Positions 1 to 12,405 of a stretch of 64,000 nt of DNA are shown one piece after another; positions within the stretch are counted from its first letter, which is position 1; each line of letters begins with the position of its first letter. Position numbers and translations under genes: made by a program. Under the pieces are notes generated by a model. That model was given only the letters and a program-made list of their open reading frames with translations. It made no database searches and was not told the origin of the DNA. The DNA is from Marinilabiliaceae bacterium ANBcel2 (GTDB taxonomy: Bacteria > Bacteroidota > Bacteroidia > Bacteroidales > Marinilabiliaceae): contig JARULA010000001.1 in the NCBI GenBank assembly GCA_029688995.1, positions 248,001-312,000 on the forward strand. The letters are read 5' to 3'.

Positions 1-2964
<2,964 letters not shown>

Positions 2965-2980
2965 TTATCGGTTTAATATT

Positions 2981-4372
2981 TTAATCCAGTGGAAAGGGAA
3001 ACAGCTCAGAGGGAGTTCTTCCATTTTCCATAATATCTGCAATTTGGGAGGCTATTTCGGGATAGTCGGCCGAAAGGTCATTTTTTTCGGCAGGATCTTC
3101 AACCAAATTATAAAGTTCTACGTCCAAATTCCCTTCAAAAATGCCATATCTTACACCTTTCCAATCTCCCATACGAACAGCCTGGCGACCTCCCATTTCA
3201 TGAAACTCCCAATAAAGATATTCATGACTCTTCTGCTCTTTCCCTAAAAACTCGGGCAACATAGATATTCCATCAAGACCTTCAGGAACATCTAATTGCG
3301 CTATCTCACAAAAAGTTGGATACATATCCCAATTAGCCGAAATATGATCTGAAACTCTTCCGGGTTCAATTACTCCGGGCCAACGAACAACAAAAGGGAC
3401 TCTTATTCCTCCTTCATATAAATCACGTTTATAACCTCGCAATCCCCCATTGCTGTCAAAAAAATCAGGATCATTACCCCCTTCTACATGAGGACCATTA
3501 TCCGAGGTAAACAATACCACTGTATTATCATCTATACCCAACTCTTCAAGTAAGTCAAGCAAACGACCAATATCATTATCAAGGTGGGTAATCATAGCAG
3601 CCAGAGCAGCCCTGGGATGCTCTTGAGCTCCATAATGCCCCCCTCCCCAGGGATTAGGCTCAGGATATTTCCCTATAAATGGCTCTAAATACTCATCAGG
3701 CAAAACCATCTCGGCATGAGGTATTTTATATGGCAGATAAAGAAAGAAAGGTTTATCTTTATTACTCTCAACAAACTCAAAAGCCTTTTTTGTCATCTTA
3801 TCATGGGTGTAGACAGGCTTATCATACTCAACACGCTGATCATTTTCCCATAAATAATCCAAATAATAGTGGTGAGCATGTCTTTGACAGTTAGCACCAA
3901 AAAAATAATCAAATCCCATTTTTAAGGGATCACTAACAGATCCCGGATACCCAAGTCCCCACTTGCCAACAGCACCGGTAGCATATCCTGCATCCTGTAA
4001 CTCATGGGCAACAGTTCTTGTATCGGCAGGCATTGGATGCTGCCCTTCGGGTTCTATTTCTTTATTCCCTCTAATAGGAGTATTACCTGTATGAAGTCCG
4101 GTCATCAGTGCACTGCGCGAAGGCGCCGAAACTGTACTACCACTATAGTGATTAGTAAATTTTATCCCCTCCTGGGCAATACGATCAATATTTGGTGTAG
4201 CAAATTTAGTTTGCCCATAACTACTTAAATCACCATATCCTAAGTCATCAACAAATATGTAAATAATGTTAGGATCTTCAGGAATCGATTTTTCAGAAGT
4301 GTCACAAGCAGCTAATGATAAAAGACCAAGCGCCGGAGCCACTGATGAATACTTAAACAAAGAACTCTTCAT
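2981..4372 (-). CDS. S1-family sulfatase lipoprotein, serine-type active site
   Basis: 463 residues. A lipobox LAAC (Cys23) follows a short hydrophobic stretch, so it is a lipoprotein, probably periplasmic or on the surface. The alkaline-phosphatase-fold sulfatase domain begins with a metal-binding DD pair near residues 42-43. The catalytic signature S-A-P-S-R at residues 82-86 carries Ser where many sulfatases have Cys; in this family that residue is oxidised to formylglycine, and the Ser form depends on an anaerobic-type maturase (anSME), which is not in this window. A TSDNGPH motif in the C-terminal half supplies further metal ligands. The segment after the signature (GNTPIRGN) recalls galactose or GalNAc sulfatases such as S1_15 or S1_16, but that subfamily call is only a guess. 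It sits 34 bp after the next sulfatase and 28 bp before the beta-galactosidase. Confidence 0.9.
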   Translation of the reverse strand: MKSSLFKYSSVAPALGLLSLAACDTSEKSIPEDPNIIYIFVDDLGYGDLSSYGQTKFATPNIDRIAQEGIKFTNHYSGSTVSAPSRSALMTGLHTGNTPIRGNKEIEPEGQHPMPADTRTVAHELQDAGYATGAVGKWGLGYPGSVSDPLKMGFDYFFGANCQRHAHHYYLDYLWENDQRVEYDKPVYTHDKMTKKAFEFVESNKDKPFFLYLPYKIPHAEMVLPDEYLEPFIGKYPEPNPWGGGHYGAQEHPRAALAAMITHLDNDIGRLLDLLEELGIDDNTVVLFTSDNGPHVEGGNDPDFFDSNGGLRGYKRDLYEGGIRVPFVVRWPGVIEPGRVSDHISANWDMYPTFCEIAQLDVPEGLDGISMLPEFLGKEQKSHEYLYWEFHEMGGRQAVRMGDWKGVRYGIFEGNLDVELYNLVEDPAEKNDLSADYPEIASQIADIMENGRTPSELFPFPLD

Positions 4373-4406
4373 AACTATACAATTTTTTTATATATAATAA
4401 AGCATA

Positions 4407-5990
4407 CTACTCAGTAACAACTAATTCACCATCCAGTATCTTTCTGGCCCGCTCATCATCATATTTAATTGTTAAATCTCTTAATTCGCCCTTCATTTCT
4501 TCAATTATATCCTGATATTGAGGATTATCAATAGCATTATATATCTCATTGGGATCATTCTCTAAATCATAAAACTCCCACTCATCTATATCAAAATAAA
4601 ACCTAATAAGCTTATAGCGTCCGTTATGAATCCCAAAATGACGTTTTACCATATGTTCGTTTGGATATTCATAATAGTGATAATATAATGCATCACGCCA
4701 ATTATCAGGATTTTCACGATTTAGCAAAGGCATAAGTGAACTACCCTGAATATCCCCGGGAACCTCTAAACCTGCTATATCTAAAAAAGTGGCGGCATAA
4801 TCAATATTTTGAACAAGCTCATCAACAACAAACCCCCTTTGATATCCTTTTGGCGGTCGCATCAAAAGAGGTGTTCTAAAGGACTCCTCATACATAAATC
4901 GCTTATCGTACCAGCCATGTTCTCCCATATAAAAACCTTGATCAGAAGCATAAACAACAAGGGTATTATCAAGCAACCCCTTCTCCTCAAGATAATCAAG
5001 CAATCTGCCAACATTTTCATCAAGCGATCGTGTAACAGCCAGATAATCCTGCATATAACGTTGAAACTTCCATTCACTAAGCTCTTCATGAGTCATATCA
5101 GATGCCTTAAACTCATCTATTATGGGATCGTAATGAGCATCCCATCTTTTTCGTTGCTCATCATTCAAACGAGCAAGTGCACCGTCCCTGTACCAATCAC
5201 CATAACGAGTAACAATTTCTCCTTCATGATCGGCCATTTTTAAATCATAGACAATATCCATATCATCCTTACGGATACTCATTCTTTGTTCAGCGGCAGC
5301 AGTTCTCCCTTCATAATCATCCCAAAAAGTTTCGGGAATAGGAAACTCTGCTCCTTTGAACTCATCCAGATGAGTGGTATCAGGCATCCAAACTCTATGC
5401 ATCGCTTTATGATGCACCATTAAACAAAATGGAGACTCCTTACTCCACTGTTCATTTAACCAATCCATACTAAAATCGGTTATAAGATCTGTAACATATC
5501 CCTCATGAACAGTATCCTTACCCATTTCAATAAATACAGGATTATAATAGTGCCCCTGTCCAGGCAGGATATTCCAATAATCAAAACCTGTAGGATCACT
5601 TTGAAGATGCCACTTACCAATTAATGCAGTTTGGTAACCTTCATCCTGTAAAAGTTTCGGAAACGTTTGCTGACTTCCGTCAAAAACATCAGCATTTGTC
5701 ATTTGACCATTAATATGACTATGTTTACCGGTAAGCAAAACTGCCCGACTTGGAGCACAAATAGAGTTCGCCACAAAGCTGTTAGCAAACTTAACTCCAT
5801 CGTTAGCTATACGGTCTAAATTGGGAGTTTCAATATAACTGTTATCATAAGCACTTAAAGTTTGATATGAGTGATCATCGGTAAAAACAAAAAGAATGTT
5901 GGGATTATCAGGTTTACTTTCTTGAGGTTTTTGGCAACCTGTACCAGCAGCAATTAAAGCGAGAGACGCAGAAAAAAGTGAATTTTTCAT
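4407..5990 (-). CDS. S1-family sulfatase, cysteine-type; GlcNAc-6-sulfatase-like
   Basis: 527 residues with an N-terminal hydrophobic segment and Cys19 in a loose lipobox (GTGC), so probably a lipoprotein. The metal-binding DD lies near residue 38-39 (VFTDDH), and the formylglycine signature C-A-P-S-R is at residues 78-82, followed by LLTGKHSHINGQ. GKWHL and the late SDQGFYMGEHGWYDKR segment complete the active site. The overall pattern matches S1_11-type N-acetylglucosamine-6-O-sulfatases of gut Bacteroides; this is recalled similarity, not a search result. Removing 6-sulfate from GlcNAc would expose sulfated mucin or keratan-type chains. It is first in a tight group with the second sulfatase and the GH2 enzyme, downstream of a strong hairpin that separates it from the M60 peptidases. 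Confidence 0.9.
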   Translation of the reverse strand: MKNSLFSASLALIAAGTGCQKPQESKPDNPNILFVFTDDHSYQTLSAYDNSYIETPNLDRIANDGVKFANSFVANSICAPSRAVLLTGKHSHINGQMTNADVFDGSQQTFPKLLQDEGYQTALIGKWHLQSDPTGFDYWNILPGQGHYYNPVFIEMGKDTVHEGYVTDLITDFSMDWLNEQWSKESPFCLMVHHKAMHRVWMPDTTHLDEFKGAEFPIPETFWDDYEGRTAAAEQRMSIRKDDMDIVYDLKMADHEGEIVTRYGDWYRDGALARLNDEQRKRWDAHYDPIIDEFKASDMTHEELSEWKFQRYMQDYLAVTRSLDENVGRLLDYLEEKGLLDNTLVVYASDQGFYMGEHGWYDKRFMYEESFRTPLLMRPPKGYQRGFVVDELVQNIDYAATFLDIAGLEVPGDIQGSSLMPLLNRENPDNWRDALYYHYYEYPNEHMVKRHFGIHNGRYKLIRFYFDIDEWEFYDLENDPNEIYNAIDNPQYQDIIEEMKGELRDLTIKYDDERARKILDGELVVTE

Positions 5991-6015
5991 ATAGAAGAAT
6001 TAATTTTAGAGTTGT

Positions 6016-6058
6016 AAAAAAAGGAGGATAAAAGTATTACATAATACTTTTATCCTCC
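6016..6058 (-). terminator. Intrinsic terminator between M60 peptidase and sulfatase genes
   Basis: A perfect 17-bp inverted repeat (6023-6039 with 6042-6058, 2-nt centre) is followed, reading minus, by seven T (6022 down to 6016). It lies in the 143-bp gap between the M60 stop and the sulfatase start, so it should reduce readthrough into the sulfatase and galactosidase genes or stabilise the upstream mRNA end. Confidence 0.8.
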
Positions 6059-6133
6059 GTAAAAATATCCATTTATTTTTTTCTATACAACAAGATATTA
6101 AAATATGAATCAAACATATTTTTAAATAAATAG

Positions 6134-9022
6134 TTAGTTATCTCCATATACCAACAAAGTAGTTCCATCATATCCTACAGCCTCAACCCGTGTATAATCA
6201 TCACCATAAGGAACAATTGTAAATTCATTAGCAGGTCCGCTTCCTGTGCCAACCATAGTGATATTACTTAGAGTATCTTCTTTATAACTCTTAAAAGCAA
6301 CTACATTTTGCCAGGTAGAGTGATTTACCCTTAAACCATTTGATACAGATTGAACACCCGAACCATATGCTCCGCTAACATCTCTTCTGTACTTATAAGC
6401 TTTATAACTATTACCACTTATATACTTAATTGTATTATTAAGTTCGGGCTTAGGATACTGACTTATATGAGAAATTACCTCATCTATCATAGGCTGTGTA
6501 ATAGTTCTACGAGCATTGGAGTAATCTCCAATAATCTTGTCTATCTCTTGTAACATGCCAATATCAACAAAAAAGTCAGTTAAATCAAGTTCAACAGCAT
6601 CACAAACATGTTTAACCCAGTCGAGTTGAAGCTCACCCTGAGACATTCCAGACTGGTTAGTAACTCTTACAGCTTCAAAAACATCTCCATAAAAATAGGG
6701 TTTATGCCACGGATTATCCTCACCTGCAATATGAAAAAAGAGGTGCAGCTGCCACATAGGAGCTAAAGCAACAAAAACATCACCACCCCAAACATTATCA
6801 CCACCGGCACCATAAGAGCGATCCGGACCTGCCTGAATGTTCCACTCCTGGTTATTAATAAAAGCATTATTAAAGTAGGCATCAAAACGACCGCCTATTA
6901 TACCACCCGAATTTTCATGTTCAAGGCGCAAATATCCATCGGGATGCATAGTAAACTGATTCCACATAGCAAATATATTATTGGTAACCTCGGTTGTACC
7001 AACCCACATGAATCCAGGTCGAGTTTGATTAACATGACCAAATTCATGAGCAGGCCCCCAAATTGATCTAACCAAATTATCGGGATTAGCAATACTTGAC
7101 ATAGTACTTGTATGAAAGGCAGCACCCCAACCGTCGGCATGCATAAAACCTTCCCAAATAACGCGTCCAAGCATATGATTATCGGGCAAACGATCATATT
7201 TGGCAAGCCCCATCATAGTTTGCTGTGAACTTACAATACTATCATATAATAGTGTTAAATCTTCAAGGCGATTATATGAATAGCTTTTTAAATCATTAAC
7301 ACTATAGGCCAACTGAACTCTCTCTCCCATAATATCAAGGATATCACTAACGGCACCATCTAAGAGGACCTTACCATCATCATTATCATGCTTAGAAATA
7401 TCAAATACACCGTTAACATCACCCGAGGCAATATGAACTTTAACTTCTGGAGCCGTCTCATAACTTAAAGTGTAATAACTGATATAACCGTTACCTCGAC
7501 CCTCCATCTCAATAATATTAACTCCTTCATTTAAAACATAGCTATTATCATCACCAGCTCTTCCAAAATCCTTAACTCTAAGTGAAATACGTTCTCCATT
7601 AGTCTCTCCAACAAAAACAACAACCTCCTCACCTTGACGGAAAAACATCCCGGTAGGGTTTTCGAACTGACTGTAAGTACTTGTTTTAAGCTCATTGGCT
7701 AAATCCCAAACAGGTCGGTAGGCACGATACTCCTGAACTCTATACTCATCATCATATTTACCTGATAACATATAGGCTGCTATATTTCTTAAAAACCCAT
7801 TTTCAATATCAGCAATATCATCAATAGTTAATCCGGGTTTCAACTCAGAAAATGTTATATCAGTAAAATAGTCCAAATCCTCTTCAAGTGCATTAAGACT
7901 CCTGCTTTCATAAACTTCGAACTGCGCCAGTGAAACATGATAGGCTCCATCATGTGAATATGCATCAGTAACCGTTACCTGTATCTTACGAGGCTCAATA
8001 ACGGGAGAATCAAAATAGACAACTTGTGGATCGCTGCTATTGGGAAGATCAAACTGAGCAACCTCGGCAAAATCATTATCACCGTCGGTTAAAACTGAAA
8101 CTGTTCCGGTTTTAAAAATACCGTTAGAACCACTTTGACGTGGATAAAGAACAATATAATTAGCCACCTCTGCCTCATCTGGATCAAGATGATACTCCAG
8201 GGTAATATCAGGCTCATGTGCCATGCCACCCCATGGAGAGTGATAAAGTGAGGTGCGGTCACCATCTATGGTATTTTCAATACCCTGACCGGATTGAAAA
8301 AGATTAGAAGGATATAATTCAGCATTAAGGACTCCTATCTGCTTATCTCTTTCAAACTGATCAGCAGTTTCAGGTTCATAACTATCTGAATCAATAATTT
8401 GTTGATGAATAGTTAAACTATCTTTAAGCTCACCGTCAACCTGACTATAATAGATATAACCGGTTCTCTCATTCTCTCCAGAGAGCAAGTCAACAGTCAC
8501 CTCATAGCTTCTTCGAACCGGATCAACGGTAACGCTTTTAAGCTCATCGGAAACCGTAAGCCATGAATCCGAAGCAGTGGCCTTTATATCTACATTAGAT
8601 ATCACATCAACTTCAATAGTTTTTTCTCTAAAATCAGTTGTTCTATTTCTTCCCTGAACTGCTATAGAAGGATTTACACCTGTTTGAGTAACCTCAATTG
8701 TGTCACTCAACTCTTCATGACGTATAAATATTTCACCACTACGACTATCAAGAGATGCATTCTCCTGTACCGAAACAGCAATGTTACTGTTATCATAAAA
8801 AAATTGTGCCTCTATCCAATCGCTATCTATATCAAAATCAAGGGTCTCAGCATTTGTCTCAACACTAATGTAACGAGTAGAACCTTCAGCTAAAAAACCA
8901 ATAGCTTTGTATTGTTCAGAAACTTGTAAAGTATTAACTATTAAGTCATCATCATCATCACTACATGATAATAGAATACTAAAAAGAAAAATCGCAGCTA
9001 AAATATTTTTTAAATAATTCAT
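6134..9022 (-). CDS. M60-type metallopeptidase lipoprotein with BACON and F5/8C domains
   Basis: 962 residues from the ATG at 9022. An in-frame start at 9091 would add 23 residues before the signal peptide and overlap the upstream gene, so it is rejected. A signal segment ends in LLSCSDDDDD, a lipoprotein Cys followed by an acidic run typical of surface export in Bacteroidota. Next come two BACON-like modules (roughly residues 30-210), an F5/8 type C or CBM32-like domain (roughly 230-365), and an M60 (enhancin-like) peptidase region. The zinc motif HEFGH is at residues 659-663 with the third-ligand Glu about 15 residues later (TTEVTNN), matching HExGH-x(8-28)-E. Characterised M60 proteins of this layout cleave mucin-type O-glycoproteins. 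It is second of two related peptidases, 31 bp downstream of the other. Start with the lipoprotein signal, end with a conserved VEAVGYDGT tail shared with its neighbour. Confidence 0.9.
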   Translation of the reverse strand: MNYLKNILAAIFLFSILLSCSDDDDDLIVNTLQVSEQYKAIGFLAEGSTRYISVETNAETLDFDIDSDWIEAQFFYDNSNIAVSVQENASLDSRSGEIFIRHEELSDTIEVTQTGVNPSIAVQGRNRTTDFREKTIEVDVISNVDIKATASDSWLTVSDELKSVTVDPVRRSYEVTVDLLSGENERTGYIYYSQVDGELKDSLTIHQQIIDSDSYEPETADQFERDKQIGVLNAELYPSNLFQSGQGIENTIDGDRTSLYHSPWGGMAHEPDITLEYHLDPDEAEVANYIVLYPRQSGSNGIFKTGTVSVLTDGDNDFAEVAQFDLPNSSDPQVVYFDSPVIEPRKIQVTVTDAYSHDGAYHVSLAQFEVYESRSLNALEEDLDYFTDITFSELKPGLTIDDIADIENGFLRNIAAYMLSGKYDDEYRVQEYRAYRPVWDLANELKTSTYSQFENPTGMFFRQGEEVVVFVGETNGERISLRVKDFGRAGDDNSYVLNEGVNIIEMEGRGNGYISYYTLSYETAPEVKVHIASGDVNGVFDISKHDNDDGKVLLDGAVSDILDIMGERVQLAYSVNDLKSYSYNRLEDLTLLYDSIVSSQQTMMGLAKYDRLPDNHMLGRVIWEGFMHADGWGAAFHTSTMSSIANPDNLVRSIWGPAHEFGHVNQTRPGFMWVGTTEVTNNIFAMWNQFTMHPDGYLRLEHENSGGIIGGRFDAYFNNAFINNQEWNIQAGPDRSYGAGGDNVWGGDVFVALAPMWQLHLFFHIAGEDNPWHKPYFYGDVFEAVRVTNQSGMSQGELQLDWVKHVCDAVELDLTDFFVDIGMLQEIDKIIGDYSNARRTITQPMIDEVISHISQYPKPELNNTIKYISGNSYKAYKYRRDVSGAYGSGVQSVSNGLRVNHSTWQNVVAFKSYKEDTLSNITMVGTGSGPANEFTIVPYGDDYTRVEAVGYDGTTLLVYGDN

Positions 9023-9053
9023 AACATAAACAATTTTATTCAACCTTATATCT

Positions 9054-11390
9054 CTATTTTTCTCCATAAACAAGTCTGGCAGTTCCATCAAAGCCTACCG
9101 CCTCAACCCTGGTAGCATTAGAGGGGTAAGGAATTTGAGTATATTGATAAGGATACTCACTACCTGTTCCAACCATGGTAATATTTAATAACTCATCAGA
9201 AGAGTATGTTTTAAAAACAGTAGCATTTTTCCATACAGAGTGATCAGCTATAATAGACCCATCATTATACTTAACCCCTTTATTAAAAGAACCTTCAATA
9301 TCTTTACCATATTTATATGCTTTATAGCTATTTGCACTAATATATTTTATATAGGTTGCCAAATCAGGCTTGGGGTACTGACTAATATAATCGACAACCT
9401 CATTAATCATTGAAGAGGTGATAGTTTTACGAGCAGAAGTGTAATCATCAAAAACTTTATCAACCTCCTGCAGCATACCTATGTCAATAAAAAAGTCACT
9501 TAAATCCATTTCAACAGCATCACACACATTTCGCACAAAGTTCATTTGCAACTCTCCATGAGAAAGATTCCCCTCATCACTATTTCTAACTGCCTCAAAT
9601 ACATCAGCATATATATCAGGTCGAAACCATGCATTACCTTCCCCGGCAATATTAAAAAAGAGATAAAGCTGCCACATTGGAGTTAATGCAACAAAAAAAT
9701 CACCACCCCAAATATCAACAGTTTCACCACGAAACTCACGCTCTACTCCACGATAATCTGAGTCAGGACCTGCTTGTAGTCCCCACTCCTGATCATTAAT
9801 AAAAGCATTGTTCAAATATGCATTAAACCTGCCACCAATAGTTCCTCCAACATTCTCATGCTCAAGGCGCATATCATCAGGAGTAAATGAGAACTGGGTC
9901 ACCTTAGAAAAAATATTATTTGTCACCTCGGTTGTTCTAACCCATAACATACCGGGACGAGTCTGGTTTACATGACCGAACTCATGTGCCGGACCCCAAC
10001 TCTGCTTTTTTAAATTATCAGGGTTTGCAACAGTACCCATTGTGTTATCATGAAACGCAGCTCCAACACCATCAGCATGCATAAATCCCCTCCAAATAAC
10101 CCTTCCAAACATACTATTTCGAGGTAATCGATCATATTTATGAAGTCCCATTATCTCATGTTGATCATAAATAATCTTATCATATAATTTAACAAGATCT
10201 TTGAGGGTATTATAACTGTGCTCCTTTAAAGACTCAACGCTATAAGCAAGATTAACATACTCCCCTTTTAAATCCAGAATACCACTTACGGCATTATCTA
10301 AAATAAGAGCTCCATCTTCATTACTATGTAGAGTAACATCAAAAAGTCTGTTAACCTCTCCCGAAGCAAAATTAATTTTTACATCAGGTGCCAATAAGTA
10401 GTCATCGGTATAATAATTTATATAGGCATTGCCATTGCCCTTCATCTCCAAAACATTGATTCCCTCACTTAAATGATAAGTATGGTCATCCCCACCGGGA
10501 CCAAAATCTTTGACACGCAGACTAACATCATAGTCTTGAGCACTACTTTTAAAAAGAATTACATCTTCACCTTCTTGAAACCAAATTCCGGCAGGATTCT
10601 CAAACTGGTTATAGTGGTTAGTTTTAAGCTCTTTAGCCAGACTCTCCAAGGTACGATAGGCACTAAATGTCTGCACTCTATAGCCGCAGCAATAACTATC
10701 ATCGAATAATGATTGTGCAATGTTTTTTAAAAAAGAATCATCAATACTATTAATATGATCTTTAGTAACAAAAGATTTTAATTGAGAAAAACTACCATCA
10801 GTAAATAATTTTTTAACCTCTGAGAGATTTTTTTGAGGGGCAGAATTAAAAAGTTCAACAAGAGCTAAAGAGACGTAATAATTATTGTCCCCAGAATATG
10901 CGTCAACAATTTTTACTCGAATAGTCTCAATGTCACTTAAAGGAGTGTCAAAATCGAAAATAACAGGGGTATTACTTTGCGAGGCCTTAATAGTGCCTCT
11001 CTTTGTAAAACCGGACTCACCAACTGACTTAACAGATATTTGAGCCTCTCTAATTATACCATTAGCGCCTGAACTACGTGGCGTAAGGGTAAGATAATCT
11101 ATTGGAAGATGCGATGATTCAGGATAAATATCAATTATCACTTGGCTTTGTGAAGGTATTCCGCTCCAACTGGTATGAAAAAGAGAAGAGTGAGAACCAT
11201 CTATAAGATTCTGAACAGTTTGACCATTTTGATGTATATCCTCAGGTAATGCAGTAATTTTTTTTATGGTAACCTGCCTATCACTCTCAAAATTGTGTTC
11301 ATTAGCAGGTATATAACTCACATTACCGGCAAATATGTTTTGAGAACTAATAAGAACTAATACAAAAAAAAATATAACTCTTTTTATCAT
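9054..11390 (-). CDS. M60-type metallopeptidase with F5/8C domain, secreted form
   Basis: 778 residues from the ATG at 11390; the longer frame to 11435 runs into the hairpin upstream and adds residues before the signal peptide. The signal peptide looks like a signal-peptidase-I type (cleavage after NIFAG) with no lipobox, unlike its paralogue at 6134. An F5/8C or CBM32-like domain occupies about residues 35-185, and the M60 region follows. The zinc motif HEFGH is at residues 469-473, with the downstream Glu in TTEVTNN. The catalytic and C-terminal parts are clearly homologous to the neighbouring peptidase, for example NQTRPG, TIGGRF/IIGGRF, WGGD and ITMVGTGS, so the two arose by duplication. 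It lacks the BACON modules. It is likely a mucin-type O-glycoprotein peptidase acting outside the inner membrane. Confidence 0.9.
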   Translation of the reverse strand: MIKRVIFFFVLVLISSQNIFAGNVSYIPANEHNFESDRQVTIKKITALPEDIHQNGQTVQNLIDGSHSSLFHTSWSGIPSQSQVIIDIYPESSHLPIDYLTLTPRSSGANGIIREAQISVKSVGESGFTKRGTIKASQSNTPVIFDFDTPLSDIETIRVKIVDAYSGDNNYYVSLALVELFNSAPQKNLSEVKKLFTDGSFSQLKSFVTKDHINSIDDSFLKNIAQSLFDDSYCCGYRVQTFSAYRTLESLAKELKTNHYNQFENPAGIWFQEGEDVILFKSSAQDYDVSLRVKDFGPGGDDHTYHLSEGINVLEMKGNGNAYINYYTDDYLLAPDVKINFASGEVNRLFDVTLHSNEDGALILDNAVSGILDLKGEYVNLAYSVESLKEHSYNTLKDLVKLYDKIIYDQHEIMGLHKYDRLPRNSMFGRVIWRGFMHADGVGAAFHDNTMGTVANPDNLKKQSWGPAHEFGHVNQTRPGMLWVRTTEVTNNIFSKVTQFSFTPDDMRLEHENVGGTIGGRFNAYLNNAFINDQEWGLQAGPDSDYRGVEREFRGETVDIWGGDFFVALTPMWQLYLFFNIAGEGNAWFRPDIYADVFEAVRNSDEGNLSHGELQMNFVRNVCDAVEMDLSDFFIDIGMLQEVDKVFDDYTSARKTITSSMINEVVDYISQYPKPDLATYIKYISANSYKAYKYGKDIEGSFNKGVKYNDGSIIADHSVWKNATVFKTYSSDELLNITMVGTGSEYPYQYTQIPYPSNATRVEAVGFDGTARLVYGEK

Positions 11391-11412
11391 AACTGATTTT
11401 AATAATGTACAG

Positions 11413-11459
11413 TAAAAAAAACACCTCTGCCACACTACAAATAGTGTGACAGAGGTGTA
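11413..11459 (-). terminator. Intrinsic terminator between the F5/8C lipoprotein and M60 genes
   Basis: Inverted repeat 11421-11437 with 11442-11458: nine pairs, one mismatch, then seven pairs, loop CAAA. Reading minus it is followed by eight T (11421 down to 11414). It lies wholly in the 73-bp gap, so the SusCD-lipoprotein transcript probably ends or is attenuated here. Confidence 0.8.
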
Positions 11460-11463
11460 AATA

Positions 11464-12357
11464 TTAATTATAATAAGACTCCTCTGCTAGCTCCTCTAAA
11501 TCAACAACCCGTGCATCCATCTCAAATATCTCGAAACGACTTAAATAGGTCCAGTTATTTCCACCCGGATTATCAATTATCCTAAAACGAAAATGTTTAG
11601 ACTCATAATTTCGTCCAAAATTTAAAGAATGCATAGTCTCCTCACTCAAAGACAAATCTTCATCAGATGTCCAAACAGTCTCCCACTCATTACCATCTTC
11701 ACTTATTTGAATATCCCACTGAGAAGGCTTCCCCCCATCCTGAGAACCGCTACGGTGTGCATATCGCAATCCTCCTACAGCTTGCAACTCCTCAAAGGTA
11801 ACCTCTATCCAGTGAGGAAGAGGTGCTACACCTGAAGACCATGCAGAGTGCCAATATGTAGCAAAATTGCCATCCAATAAAGCAGACTTAGGTCCTTCAG
11901 AAGATTCCTGAGTAAAAGTATCTATCATATCCTCAGTCAACTCGATATCTTCAGTAGTATTAGGATCATAAGTAACATCAGTAGCTCTTCTAATCGGGCG
12001 TACTTTTTCTGTTTTATACACCTGTGGATTCCCCTGAACAGCCTCATTGAAAGTCTGTATTTCAAACTCATACTCATACCTGTTCAACAAATTATCAATA
12101 AACATTGAGTCGGAATATACACTTGCATTTACTCTCACAGTGCGGTCTGATTCGGGTCCTTTAGGAAAACGAGCTTCCAAATAAAAATAGTTCGAATCAG
12201 CAGGAACATCCCATGTTACAACTGCACCACCAACAGCAGGTTCAACCTTAATATTATCGACCATTGATGGGGCAGGATATGTTATATCATCATCATCAGA
12301 GCATGCTCCAACAAAAAGCATACATCCTGTTATAAATAATGCCAATATCTTTTTCAT
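11464..12357 (-). CDS. PUL surface lipoprotein with C-terminal F5/8C (CBM32-like) domain
   Basis: 297 residues. The signal peptide ends GACSDDDD (Cys19), an acylated Cys with an acidic run that suggests outer-membrane surface display. Residues of about 30-120 look like a fibronectin/immunoglobulin-type fold of the DUF4959 kind. Residues of about 145-285 look like an F5/8 type C (discoidin) domain, with segments such as SGVAPLPHWIEV and SEDGNEWETVW typical of that fold. It sits 48 bp after SusD, the slot usually held by SusE/F-like glycan-binding lipoproteins. The likely role is glycan binding at the cell surface in support of the SusCD pair. No catalytic motif is visible. It is directly followed by a strong terminator, so it closes the first module of the operon. 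Confidence 0.8.
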   Translation of the reverse strand: MKKILALFITGCMLFVGACSDDDDITYPAPSMVDNIKVEPAVGGAVVTWDVPADSNYFYLEARFPKGPESDRTVRVNASVYSDSMFIDNLLNRYEYEFEIQTFNEAVQGNPQVYKTEKVRPIRRATDVTYDPNTTEDIELTEDMIDTFTQESSEGPKSALLDGNFATYWHSAWSSGVAPLPHWIEVTFEELQAVGGLRYAHRSGSQDGGKPSQWDIQISEDGNEWETVWTSDEDLSLSEETMHSLNFGRNYESKHFRFRIIDNPGGNNWTYLSRFEIFEMDARVVDLEELAEESYYN

Positions 12358-12405
12358 CAGTTCTAATTTTAAATTAATTCACAATACAGAATAAAATAGT
12401 TACAA

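Noticed and set aside
4809-5243. 144-codon plus-strand open frame
   Set aside because: Antisense to the sulfatase gene, with low-complexity translation and no signals.
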